Shown: positions 14,664 through 21,909, counted from the first letter of the stretch. The stretch is DNA of 31,478 bases from a bacterium (GCA_021789395.1 JAJYJP010000004.1:1-31478); one strand, 5' to 3'. Numbers and translations: made by a program. Notes: a model not told the origin generated them from the letters alone.

Positions 14664-14692
14664 TTGACTTTTCAAGCCTTTTTTGATAGTTT
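14664..14692 (+). promoter_or_regulatory. Promoter of HD-domain cassette
   Basis: TTGACT at 14664-14669, 17-nt spacer, TAGTTT at 14687-14692. Confidence 0.5.
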
Positions 14693-14751
14693 GATTTGAT
14701 TCAACAACGTTTGGATTAGCTTAAAAATTTAAAATACAAGGAGGAGCTAAA

Positions 14752-15375
14752 GTGAAACTCAGCGCGAAGATCGAAAGAAAAATCCGCAAGTATGCTCCGA
14801 AAGGAGGACTCGATAATACGACGCGAGTTCTTCTGGATCTGATAGGCATGGGCCAACCTCTCACCTTGGCGCATTCCGAACGCGTCGGTCTTACGACGGA
14901 AGCTGTTTGTCTGAAGACGGGCAAGGATGCAAAAGCTGGTCTTTTTGGGGGATTGCTCCACGATACTGGCAAGAATACCGTCCTGAACTTTCTATTTGAC
15001 GGCCGCAATATTTCTGCCGAAGAATATGCGGAGGTCAAGAAACACGCGATCGCAGGCTTCACGGCTTTGAAGCGCGCGCATCTTTTCACCGCCTATTGTG
15101 CAGGTTTGCACCATGCGTTATATGAGAGAGGTTATGGCCTCACGGCAAGAGATTTTCCGAAAAATTGGCAACCGCGGACGGTGAAAAAAGTTTTGGAAAT
15201 CGCAACAATCATCGCGATCTGCGACGACATCGACGCGTCGCTGCACAGAAAAACCACCATAAAAGACGATAGCAGGTTATCCGACATGCCTTTGATGAAG
15301 CGCCTGGAGACAAAATTTCCTGACGATCACGAAACGGTCAAGATCGCTCTGGAGGAAGCAAGAAAATATTTATAA
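14752..15375 (+). CDS. HD-domain phosphohydrolase
   Basis: A 207-aa metal-dependent phosphohydrolase. The metal ligands follow the HD/HD-GYP order: H41 in LAHSERVG, H70-D71 in GLLHDTGK, H98 in KKHAIAG, H120-H121 in AGLHHALYERGYG and D158/D159 in AICDDIDA. The pattern resembles the HD-GYP core (HDxGK, HHExxxGxGYP) but lacks the GYP signature. The substrate could be a nucleotide, a cyclic dinucleotide or a phosphate ester; I cannot decide. GTG start with AAGGAGGAG 6-7 nt upstream. It is a single-gene unit with its own promoter and terminator, between element C and repeat R7. Confidence 0.82.
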   Translation: MKLSAKIERKIRKYAPKGGLDNTTRVLLDLIGMGQPLTLAHSERVGLTTEAVCLKTGKDAKAGLFGGLLHDTGKNTVLNFLFDGRNISAEEYAEVKKHAIAGFTALKRAHLFTAYCAGLHHALYERGYGLTARDFPKNWQPRTVKKVLEIATIIAICDDIDASLHRKTTIKDDSRLSDMPLMKRLETKFPDDHETVKIALEEARKYL

Positions 15376-15426
15376 AGGAAGTCCTGGTCACTTGGTAATA
15401 GTCGGTCCGAGAATCCTACTGCTTAC

Positions 15427-15468
15427 AAGTCGCCAATACTGAAAGGTTGCGGCGACTTTTATTTTTTA
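15427..15468 (+). terminator. Rho-independent terminator after HD gene
   Basis: AAGTCGCC (15427-15434) pairs with GGCGACTT (15451-15458), followed by TTATTTTTT. The 50 bp between the stop codon and this hairpin show nothing recognisable. Confidence 0.8.
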
Positions 15469-15473
15469 AAATA

Positions 15474-15634
15474 GTTTATAAACTAAATCCACCGCTGTAA
15501 TTTTTTAACTCCACCCACATCCTCAATTCTTCCAGTACTTTGTTCCAACTATTGAGCAGGTGGTGTACGATGACCAAATGAGGCTTTGTTGAGCCTTATT
15601 TTTTTTATACCTCAGGATACAAGTTGGAACTTTT
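15474..15634 (+). repeat. Cassette repeat R7 (full copy)
   Basis: Left arm GTTCCAACT is at 15542-15550, core GGTGGTGTACGATG, hairpin GAGGCTTTGTTGAGCCTTA followed by a T run, and right arm AGTTGGAAC at 15622-15630. The AGGCT/AGCCT stem is kept while its loop differs from R2 and R3. The gene-free stretch 15376-15816 holds the HD terminator, R7 and the pyrF promoter. Confidence 0.9.
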
Positions 15635-15687
15635 TATAAATATTATAGTTTTCTGATCAATATAAAAAGTGGGCTATTCAATTTTCT

Positions 15688-15721
15688 TTGACATAAATAT
15701 TTCAACTTGCTAGCTTATAAT
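15688..15721 (+). promoter_or_regulatory. Putative promoter of pyrF
   Basis: TTGACA at 15688-15693 and a consensus TATAAT at 15716-15721, but 22 nt apart. TAGCTT at 15711 would give the normal 17-nt spacing. One of the two is probably the -10 box. Confidence 0.45.
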
Positions 15722-15816
15722 CAGTCTTAAAAGGTTCTTTAATAAAAATGTTAGCGATTTCAGATTTAAAACATATCCTGCTTTTGGCAGGAAAATTAAC
15801 AAGGAGGTTTGCATCT

Positions 15817-16557
15817 ATGAAAGGACTGTCTTTGAAAGAAAGGCTGGCTTTCGGACTGGACGTTCCTGCGTCTCAGGCTCAGGAACAGATCGATCTTATG
15901 GGCGGGGTGGTCGGTTGGGTAAAAACAAATTCCGTTTTTGTCGGAGGCGGCCCCGGTCTTATCAGAGCCATCAATAAAACTGGAACCAAGATTTTCTTTG
16001 ACCTTAAGTGGTTTGACATTCCCAATACGGCGTCAAACTATGTTTCCGAAGCGCTGATTGCTCTGGAAGGCGTGGGGATGTTCAATATTCACGCTTCCAG
16101 CGGCAGCAAGATGATGAAAAGCGCATTGAAAATGGCGGAAGAGATAGCCATAAGAAGCGAAACAAAAAGGCCACTGGTTATCGCCGTTACTGTTCTGACC
16201 AGCATGAATGAAGATGACCTTAAGGAAGTAGGCATAAATTCATCTGTAAAAGATCAGGTTTTGCGCTTGACGTACCTAACTCTCAATTCCGGTCTTGATG
16301 GCGTAGTCGCTTCTGCGCTGGAAGCTCCGATGCTTCGCAAAGAATTCGGCAATGACTTTATAATCGCAACGCCCGGCATACGATTCGAGGAAGAAGCGAA
16401 AAACGATCAGGAGCGGGTGGCCACACCGCGCTCTGCGATTGCGGGCGGATCGGATATCTTGGTAATGGCGCGATCGCTGCTGAAAGGCGGTGTGCTTGCG
16501 GTAAAAAGGGCTTACGCTGAAATCGAAGCCGGACTCGACGACCGCCAGAAGGGATAG
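15817..16557 (+). CDS. pyrF: Orotidine-5'-phosphate decarboxylase
   Basis: This enzyme decarboxylates OMP to UMP, the last step of de novo pyrimidine synthesis. It is 246 aa from the ATG at 15817, which has AAGGAGG 10 nt upstream; longer in-frame starts back to 15748 lack an SD. FGLDVP begins strand 1 with Asp15, K36 follows in GWVKTNSV, and the catalytic tetrad motif is FFDLKWFDIPNT (D62, K64, D67). ATPGIR precedes the phosphate loop, which reads LVMARSLL where VVGRPI is usual; the arginine is kept. No other pyrimidine gene is nearby. Single-gene unit between R7 and R8. Confidence 0.88.
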   Translation: MKGLSLKERLAFGLDVPASQAQEQIDLMGGVVGWVKTNSVFVGGGPGLIRAINKTGTKIFFDLKWFDIPNTASNYVSEALIALEGVGMFNIHASSGSKMMKSALKMAEEIAIRSETKRPLVIAVTVLTSMNEDDLKEVGINSSVKDQVLRLTYLTLNSGLDGVVASALEAPMLRKEFGNDFIIATPGIRFEEEAKNDQERVATPRSAIAGGSDILVMARSLLKGGVLAVKRAYAEIEAGLDDRQKG

Positions 16558-16576
16558 CTTAAAACAAATCCAAAAA

Positions 16577-16608
16577 CGGGGTAGGCCTCATGACCTGCCC
16601 CGATTTTT
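16577..16608 (+). terminator. Rho-independent terminator, version 2 of a shared sequence
   Basis: The same CGGGGTAGG / CCTGCCCCG stem with loop, and the same flanks, as at 12713-12746, followed by TTTTT. Confidence 0.85.
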
Positions 16609-16625
16609 ATTTAACTTATTAGAAA

Positions 16626-16786
16626 GTTTATAAACCCACTTCGCCGCCGTAACTTTTTAATTCCGCCCACATCCTCAATTCTTCCATCACTCTGTTCCAA
16701 CTATTGAGCAGGTAGTGTACGATGACTAAATAAGGCTTTTTTGAGCCTTGTTTTTTGTACCCCAGGATATTAGTTGGAACCTTTGT
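16626..16786 (+). repeat. Cassette repeat R8 (full copy)
   Basis: Left arm GTTCCAACT is at 16694-16702, core GGTAGTGTACGATG, hairpin AAGGCTTTTTTGAGCCTTG followed by T6, and right arm AGTTGGAAC at 16772-16780. The 347-bp gene-free stretch 16558-16904 contains only the terminator, R8 and a promoter. Confidence 0.9.
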
Positions 16787-16805
16787 AGTTGTCTTGTACA
16801 AGCCA

Positions 16806-16834
16806 TTGACACTCTGTTATTTTCATACTAATAT
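16806..16834 (+). promoter_or_regulatory. Promoter of 16905-17570
   Basis: TTGACA at 16806-16811, 17-nt spacer, TAATAT at 16829-16834, starting 26 bp after the R8 right arm. Confidence 0.65.
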
Positions 16835-16904
16835 ATTCTGTTATTGGCGCAGCCATAACCTGCGTTTTACGCAGCCCAATGCTCTTTTTAAAGGAGATAT
16901 CGTC

Positions 16905-17570
16905 ATGGCATTTAATGTCACAGGCGAACTGTATTATGATCTCGATGGTCAATTGGCCGAGATCAAAAGGCAACTTAGACAACCCAATGGATATCCATTT
17001 AATCCAGTGGCTCTGAAAAGACATCTTCAGATGGCAATCGAAGGCAAACTTAACGAGTGCATGCGGGCTTTCCTTACCTGGAAAACTATTAAGCTTAGAA
17101 CTGGCCTCAAAACGGGAGATGATTTCCAGAAAGCTATTGAAGCTGAAGGAATGAAAGTCGGATATTGGGTGGATAAGTTTACTTCTGCCTTAGCAGCATC
17201 CGACAAAGAAAAAGAAACAGAGCTGATAAAGGTAGCTGTTGGTGACTTTTTTAAGAAAGGGGCGACCAGAAAAGATTTTTATGAGCGGGCTATCGAACTT
17301 GGTCTCGCGCTCTGCCCAATTGAAGTTGGTCCACAGTTACGCCTACAATACAAAGACCAACCTGAAGGCGAATGCCTTATCATTGCAACAGAGCCAATTG
17401 TCTTTACAATGAGTGCTTTAGGAGGAATGCCCAATTGCGAGCGTTTACTTATTGTTGAACACAACGTAGACGGTCAAAATGATGGGCAATGGCTCAATAC
17501 TTCCTTCTTTACACTCAAAAAAGTTTTAAATCCTGACGATACTTTCATATTTGTCCGCAACAAGAGATAA
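16905..17570 (+). CDS. Uncharacterised 221-aa protein
   Basis: The ATG at 16905 has AAAGGAGA upstream with good spacing. The protein is soluble and begins MAFNVTGELYYDLDGQLAEI, then KRQLRQPNGYPFNP. I have an impression that this start recurs in unnamed proteins of candidate-phyla bacteria, but I cannot verify it and know no function. The middle is helical and lysine-rich. The C-terminal third is predicted to be beta-rich (LRLQYKDQPEGECLIIATEPIV, LLIVEHNVDGQNDGQW). Single-gene unit with promoter and terminator. Confidence 0.8.
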   Translation: MAFNVTGELYYDLDGQLAEIKRQLRQPNGYPFNPVALKRHLQMAIEGKLNECMRAFLTWKTIKLRTGLKTGDDFQKAIEAEGMKVGYWVDKFTSALAASDKEKETELIKVAVGDFFKKGATRKDFYERAIELGLALCPIEVGPQLRLQYKDQPEGECLIIATEPIVFTMSALGGMPNCERLLIVEHNVDGQNDGQWLNTSFFTLKKVLNPDDTFIFVRNKR

Positions 17571-17585
17571 CTGACAAATGCAACT

Positions 17586-17622
17586 AAGAGGTGCGGTGGC
17601 GCGAACCACGGCCTCTTTTTTA
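17586..17622 (+). terminator. Rho-independent terminator after 17570
   Basis: The stem AAGAGG / CCTCTT encloses an inner GTGG / CCAC helix and is followed by TTTTTTATTTTT. Confidence 0.8.
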
Positions 17623-17627
17623 TTTTT

Positions 17628-17678
17628 AAAACCAAATCCACTGTAATTTTTTAACTCTTGCCACATCCTCAGTTCTTC
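17628..17678 (+). repeat. Cassette repeat R9 (left part only)
   Basis: AAACCAAATCCACTGTAATT through CCACATCCTCAGTTCTTCC matches the left part. It is cut by the start of the second membrane-protein unit (TTGTGCAATACAAAAACC), at a different internal point from R4. Confidence 0.8.
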
Positions 17679-17732
17679 CTTGTGCAATACAAAAACCAAA
17701 TAAATGTATCAATTACATATGATCAATTGTAT

Positions 17733-18077
17733 ATGAATTTGGATTATTTTCTTAGGACAAGATTGAAACTTTACGCAACGGTGTTTGCGGCAGTAGTTCT
17801 TTTGGATTTAATCGTATTCTCCGTCACACAAAGACAAGTGATCATTGACTGGCATTCCCTGCTTCACGCCGGTTGGGCTTCAATCGCAACCATTCTTCTT
17901 TTGTTCTGGGCATTTATCAGGAAAAAATGGATCGGTTACGTCGGACTCTTGCTGCATTTTGCGGTTTTTTTGGTCGTCACCCTAAATCAATTTTTGCATT
18001 TTACCGTATATTTCAATTACTATTGCCTCCTTTTCAATTTAGCCATGTTTAACATATATTATTTTTCTATTGAATAG
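17733..18077 (+). CDS. Four-TM small membrane protein, paralogue 2
   Basis: A 114-aa protein aligning without gaps to the product of 12830-13174, with substitutions such as MFATVV to VFAAVV. It has the same four hydrophobic segments and the same WHSLLHAGWAS, LLHF and LNQFLHFTVYFNYYCLL blocks. The ATG at 17733 was chosen by equivalence with paralogue 1; a longer in-frame reading to 17658 would translate the upstream repeated DNA. There is no SD and no clear terminator. The next gene converges from the minus strand 23 bp away. Function unknown. Confidence 0.75.
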   Translation: MNLDYFLRTRLKLYATVFAAVVLLDLIVFSVTQRQVIIDWHSLLHAGWASIATILLLFWAFIRKKWIGYVGLLLHFAVFLVVTLNQFLHFTVYFNYYCLLFNLAMFNIYYFSIE

Positions 18078-18100
18078 AATTGAATAAAATTTTTAGTCTG

Positions 18101-18796
18101 TCAATCCCGGCTATGCGATACCTGCCTCGTCGTCACAATTTCTTTCCACGGTCCGTCAGGCACGTCTTGGGAAGGAACGAATTGCCAATCGGTCTTATCC
18201 ACGTCGGATAAATTGAGGTAATCATGGACGGCCGGAGAAACATCCAGACCGGCATGATCGTTAGTTTTGCTTTTGGGAGTTGAATTTCCGAAAACATAAT
18301 CGGAGTCATTTTCTCCGAACGGTCCTACATCTTCCCATTGGGCATAGACGGTTTTATTGCCTTTGATGATCTTTACCCATTGGTTCTTGCACTCCGATTC
18401 ATCATTAGTCCACTTTTGTTGGCTGCTCCAATAGATGGTTTTGTCGGCATCCTTTTTCCGATTGCCATTACTGTCGAAGTCGTTGTATGGAAGGGCGACG
18501 TAGAACGGATTCTCCTTGGGGGTGAAACCTTTGGGAAAGTATCCATTCCTATCTTTGGGAGCGTCCACGCCTCCGAAGTGTTTTTCCCAATTATCGTCCC
18601 AAGCACTGGCCTTATTGGAGATATCCTTGTTGTCGCCGTCGGCCGGCTCCCCGACCCAGAAGTAGGTGGTGGAGATGTTTCGGTGGAGGGGGTAGGTTTT
18701 TTTTCTATTCTTAATAAAAAATACTGCACCAGCAACAACGATTAAAAAAATAATTCCGATTATCAACAGTTTGATTTTTACTTCTTCTAAGCGCAT
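18101..18796 (-). CDS. Membrane-anchored extracellular protein with double-psi-barrel-like domain
   Basis: A 231-aa protein with one N-terminal membrane segment (LLIIGIIFLIVVAGAVFFI), so most of it is outside. The outer domain has ENPFYVALPYND, then VYAQWEDVGPFGENDSDYVFG and HAGLDVSPAVHDYL. The pattern V-x-D-x-GPF ... GLDxSPAxxxxL resembles RlpA-like/expansin-type double-psi beta-barrels, where the two Asp residues are functional. A role in cell-wall glycan cleavage or binding is inferred from that resemblance only. It lies 122 bp downstream of the sigma factor gene in the same direction. No SD. Confidence 0.6.
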   Translation of the reverse strand: MRLEEVKIKLLIIGIIFLIVVAGAVFFIKNRKKTYPLHRNISTTYFWVGEPADGDNKDISNKASAWDDNWEKHFGGVDAPKDRNGYFPKGFTPKENPFYVALPYNDFDSNGNRKKDADKTIYWSSQQKWTNDESECKNQWVKIIKGNKTVYAQWEDVGPFGENDSDYVFGNSTPKSKTNDHAGLDVSPAVHDYLNLSDVDKTDWQFVPSQDVPDGPWKEIVTTRQVSHSRD

Positions 18797-18837
18797 ATAT
18801 GCCTTATTACAAATTCCGCGACCGTTTTATCTTTTAT

Positions 18838-18880
18838 CAAAAAAGAAAAGCCCCCCGCTGCAGCTGGACGCTTTTTCTTT
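18838..18880 (-). terminator. Possible terminator after sigma factor gene
   Basis: On the minus strand AGCGTCC pairs imperfectly with GGGGGGCT around AGCTGCAGC, followed by TTTTCTTTTTT. There is one mismatch in the stem. Confidence 0.45.
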
Positions 18881-18918
18881 TTGAAACGTTGTTCTATGAT
18901 TATCTGCTTTCGAATATA

Positions 18919-19572
18919 CTATTTAAGTTTACTGTTTTTAGCGGCAAATCTTTCATTTTGGACTTCCATCATTTCTTCGTATAATTTTTTCTTCGCCCGA
19001 TTGATCAAAGTACCGACGGTGTTGACCGGCTTTTTGAGCACAGCGCTGATTTCTCCGTATGATTTATCGGAATAATAGCGAAGCGTCAGAACTTGCCGGT
19101 ATTTGAGCGGCAAACGATTGATTGCCACGTCCACCTCTTTGATCTTTTCTTTCCTTATCCAGGAATCGTCGGCCCGTTCTTCAGTGCTGCAGCTTTCCAA
19201 TTTATCTTTGGTCGAGCTGACATCTTCCCAGGAAATGAATCTTTTGAGCGATTTCCTTTTGATATGGTTGACCGCTTCATTGTGGGAGATGCGGTAAATC
19301 CAGGAAGAAAATTTTCTTTCAACGTCATAACTGTCCAAATTCTTATACGCCTTGATAAAAACGTCTTGCAGCAGATCTTCCGCCTCCTCCTTATCACCGA
19401 CCAAGCGGTAAAGATAAGCCAACAATTTTCCCTGGTACCTCTCGATAATTTTTACGTACTCATCCATATGTCCTTTGCGGATAAATTTTATCAGATCATT
19501 GTCTGACAACTCATCCCTTTTTACGCTGCTTCTTGTTTTAGCGGCTCCTTTCAGCTTTAAATATTCCCCCAT
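18919..19572 (-). CDS. ECF-type RNA polymerase sigma factor
   Basis: A 217-aa sigma-70 family factor of the extracytoplasmic-function class with only regions 2 and 4. Region 2 is seen as EEAEDLLQDVFIKAYKNLDS followed by RKFSSWIYRISHNEAVNHIK. Region 4 is LPLKYRQVLTLRYYSDKSYG, then EISAVLKKPVNTVGTLINRAKKKL, the helix-turn-helix for the -35 box. There is a 25-residue basic N-terminal extension. No anti-sigma gene is beside it. The downstream exported protein could be a target (inference). The start is the only ATG upstream of region 2 in this frame, without an SD. Confidence 0.92.
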   Translation of the reverse strand: MGEYLKLKGAAKTRSSVKRDELSDNDLIKFIRKGHMDEYVKIIERYQGKLLAYLYRLVGDKEEAEDLLQDVFIKAYKNLDSYDVERKFSSWIYRISHNEAVNHIKRKSLKRFISWEDVSSTKDKLESCSTEERADDSWIRKEKIKEVDVAINRLPLKYRQVLTLRYYSDKSYGEISAVLKKPVNTVGTLINRAKKKLYEEMMEVQNERFAAKNSKLK

Positions 19573-19674
19573 ATATTTAAATTAAATAATTAGCCTGCCA
19601 TTGAATTTTCCAATATAATATATTAGTGTATCAGTAATGTAACACATGGGTTGTTAAAATTTGATTAAAAAAAT

Positions 19675-20724
19675 ATGCTTGTTTTAGGAATAGAAACTTC
19701 CTGCGACGAGACGGCCGCCGCTGTCATCCAGGAAGAACAAGGAACCGTTGAAGTTTTATCTAGCGTGGTCTCGTCCCAGATCAAACTCCACGCCCAATGG
19801 GGCGGCGTCGTTCCCAATCTGGCCGCCCGGGAACACTTGAAAAACATCCTGCCCGTGATCGGATCTTCTCTGAAAGAGGCTGGCGTAAAGCCGGCCGATT
19901 TGGATTTGATTGCGGTGACGCAAGGTCCGGGCCTGATCCCCGCCCTCCTCATCGGAACCAATGCCGCTAAGACGCTTGCCTATGTTTGGAATAAACCTTT
20001 GATCGGTATCCATCACATCGAAGGACACATCTATGCGAACTTCATAAACGTGGTTGAAATAAAATTTCCAATTTTATGTCTGGTCGTTTCCGGCGGACAT
20101 ACCCAACTAGTACTGATGAAAAAACATCTGGATTATGAAATAATCGGCGAAACTTTGGATGACGCGGCCGGCGAAGCTTTCGACAAAGTGGCGCGCATCT
20201 TGGGCCGAGACTATCCGGGCGGACCGATCATTTCCCGGATGGCGGAAAATTTCAAACGGAGCAAAAAAGAAACTACGCTCGTCCTCCCGCGGCCGATGAT
20301 CAAATCCAAAGATTTCAATTTTTCTTTTTCCGGATTGAAGACCGCGGTTCTTTATTTGGTAAAAAATAATCCGGACAAAGCCCGGAAAGAAAATTTTTCA
20401 GAGGAAGTCGCTTATGAATTCCAGCAAGCCACGATCGACGTATTGATCGACAAAACTCTGAAAGCCGTTCGGAAACATAGTCCGCAAACCGTAATGTTGG
20501 CGGGCGGAGTGAGTGTAAACGAAGAACTGCGGACACAGATGGAAAAAGCAGTGGCTGAAAATTTTCCCGAGGTCGGCTTCCGGCTACCGGAAATAAAATT
20601 CGCGATGGATAACGCGGCCATGATCGCCTCGGCCGGCGCCTTCCGCTGGAAAAATTCCCAAGGCAAAAAAGAATTTTCTTCCGGTTGGAAAAATCTTGAA
20701 GCTGATGCTAATCTTAAAATATGA
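19675..20724 (+). CDS. tsaD: tRNA N6-adenosine threonylcarbamoyltransferase TsaD
   Basis: TsaD transfers the threonylcarbamoyl group to A37 of ANN-decoding tRNAs, acting with TsaB and TsaE. At 349 aa it has normal length. The ASKHA start is LGIETSCDETAAAV, the metal-binding motif is HHIEGH (H114, H118), then SGGHTQLV, GEAFDKVARILG, the LAGGVSVN phosphate loop and KFAMDNAAMIA near the end. TsaB and TsaE are not in the window. Its TGA overlaps the next ATG by four bases, so it is coupled to the PrsW-like gene. A TATAAT (19614-19619) lies in the 102-bp divergent gap, without a good -35 box. No SD. Confidence 0.97.
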   Translation: MLVLGIETSCDETAAAVIQEEQGTVEVLSSVVSSQIKLHAQWGGVVPNLAAREHLKNILPVIGSSLKEAGVKPADLDLIAVTQGPGLIPALLIGTNAAKTLAYVWNKPLIGIHHIEGHIYANFINVVEIKFPILCLVVSGGHTQLVLMKKHLDYEIIGETLDDAAGEAFDKVARILGRDYPGGPIISRMAENFKRSKKETTLVLPRPMIKSKDFNFSFSGLKTAVLYLVKNNPDKARKENFSEEVAYEFQQATIDVLIDKTLKAVRKHSPQTVMLAGGVSVNEELRTQMEKAVAENFPEVGFRLPEIKFAMDNAAMIASAGAFRWKNSQGKKEFSSGWKNLEADANLKI

Positions 20725-21275
20725 AAGTGAAATCTTTTTTCTTGGGAATACTCGCCGCGTTTGGCGCGCTCATTCTAGAAATAATAATTTCCGTCTTTTT
20801 TCCGCAAACCGCTTCTGCTCCGGGCGGCTTGATGATTTTCCTCATCCTCACCGTTCTGATCGAAGAATTGGCCAAAGGATTTTTTATTTATAGAAATTCT
20901 TTAGAACTAAAAAACAGTCAGGAGATTTTTTCCGCCGCCCTTCTAGTCGGCATCGGATTTTCTTTTACCGAAACAATTTTTCATTTCATGAATCCGATAT
21001 CCGGCAATCAAGAGATCGTGGTCTTGGGATTGTTGGGCGCTTTCATCATCCACCTGACCACTTCCGGAACCATGGGTTATTATTTGGGAAGAAATCCGGA
21101 AAAAGAATTCTCCAGTTTCCTGAAAATAATCCTTCTTACACTTGTAATACATTTTACTTATAATGGCCTGATAATTTACAACTGGAACTATCGGATAATT
21201 TTTATTTATTCAGCCTTGTTGGTGTACACATTGCCCCTGTTTATCTTTCTCCTTAAAAAAAGAAAAAATGCTTAG
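20721..21275 (+). CDS. PrsW-like intramembrane metalloprotease
   Basis: A 184-aa polytopic membrane protein with about six hydrophobic segments. It carries the pattern of PrsW-type intramembrane proteases of the CPBP-related superfamily: EE at 48-49 in LIEELAKGF, E84 in GFSFTETIFHF, H111 in FIIHLTTSG and H144 with N148 in VIHFTYNG. PrsW proteases cleave anti-sigma factors in other bacteria; an ECF sigma factor lies 1.1 kb upstream on the other strand, but a link is only speculation. Translationally coupled to tsaD (ATGA). Confidence 0.7.
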   Translation: MKVKSFFLGILAAFGALILEIIISVFFPQTASAPGGLMIFLILTVLIEELAKGFFIYRNSLELKNSQEIFSAALLVGIGFSFTETIFHFMNPISGNQEIVVLGLLGAFIIHLTTSGTMGYYLGRNPEKEFSSFLKIILLTLVIHFTYNGLIIYNWNYRIIFIYSALLVYTLPLFIFLLKKRKNA

Positions 21276-21357
21276 ACAAGAGCAGAATCTCCCTTGCCAA
21301 TTATTTATATCTGAGTTACAATTCAAGTAGAAAAACTAACAACTAATATTCCATATT

Positions 21358-21894
21358 ATGGCTAAAGTAAAACGCTCTTTTTTGGAAAAACTCACCGGAT
21401 CAAGAAGAATCGAAACGGAAGATTTTTCAGAAGAAAAAGAGAGCTTCATCCAACCAATAAATAATATTTACGAAGAGGAAGAAACTGAAATGATCCTTAA
21501 CTCTTCGCCCAAAAAAAATATGCAAATACAACAAGAAGAAAATTTACTGAGCGCCGACAACAGCGAAGGCCAGCTGACCATCGATGTTTATCAGACCGAT
21601 AACGACATTGTGATCAAATCCACGATTGCCGGAGTCAAGCCGGAAGACTTGGATGTCAGCATCAACAACGACATGGTCAGTATCCGCGGAGAAAGAAAAA
21701 ACGAAGAACAGGTCCACGAAGAAAATTATTACTACCAGGAATGCTACTGGGGAAATTTTTCACGCTCAGTCATTCTCCCGGTTGATGTTTTAGCGGAAAA
21801 AGCAGAAGCATCGATGAAGAACGGCATCCTGACCATCCGCCTGCCTAAAGCCGACAATACCAAGACGAAAAAGATCCAGGTGCGCGGTTTCTAA
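21358..21894 (+). CDS. Small heat-shock protein, Hsp20/alpha-crystallin family
   Basis: A 178-aa ATP-independent holdase chaperone. The alpha-crystallin domain spans about residues 72-178: LTIDVYQTDNDIVIKSTIAG, then VKPEDLDVSINNDMVSIRGE, YYYQECYWGNFSRSVILP and the closing NGILTIRLPK. The roughly 70-residue N-terminal arm is acidic and low-complexity, longer than in compact bacterial homologues. It ends in the C-terminal KKIQVRGF, with IQV as the I-x-V-type oligomerisation motif. Single gene with a terminator directly after it. No SD and no recognisable CIRCE operator upstream. Confidence 0.92.
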   Translation: MAKVKRSFLEKLTGSRRIETEDFSEEKESFIQPINNIYEEEETEMILNSSPKKNMQIQQEENLLSADNSEGQLTIDVYQTDNDIVIKSTIAGVKPEDLDVSINNDMVSIRGERKNEEQVHEENYYYQECYWGNFSRSVILPVDVLAEKAEASMKNGILTIRLPKADNTKTKKIQVRGF

Positions 21895-21909
21895 ATCAAA
21901 CTCGTTTTC

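Noticed and set aside
7516..16786. CRISPR array
   Set aside because: The repeats are about 160 bp, separated by whole genes of 0.4-3.7 kb, and there are no cas genes.
6303..17678. Calling the array a true integron
   Set aside because: No tyrosine integron integrase is present. The repeat arms (GTTCCAACT/AGTTGGAAC) do not match the attC core pattern, and the units include a three-gene operon and genes in both directions. Only an analogy is justified.
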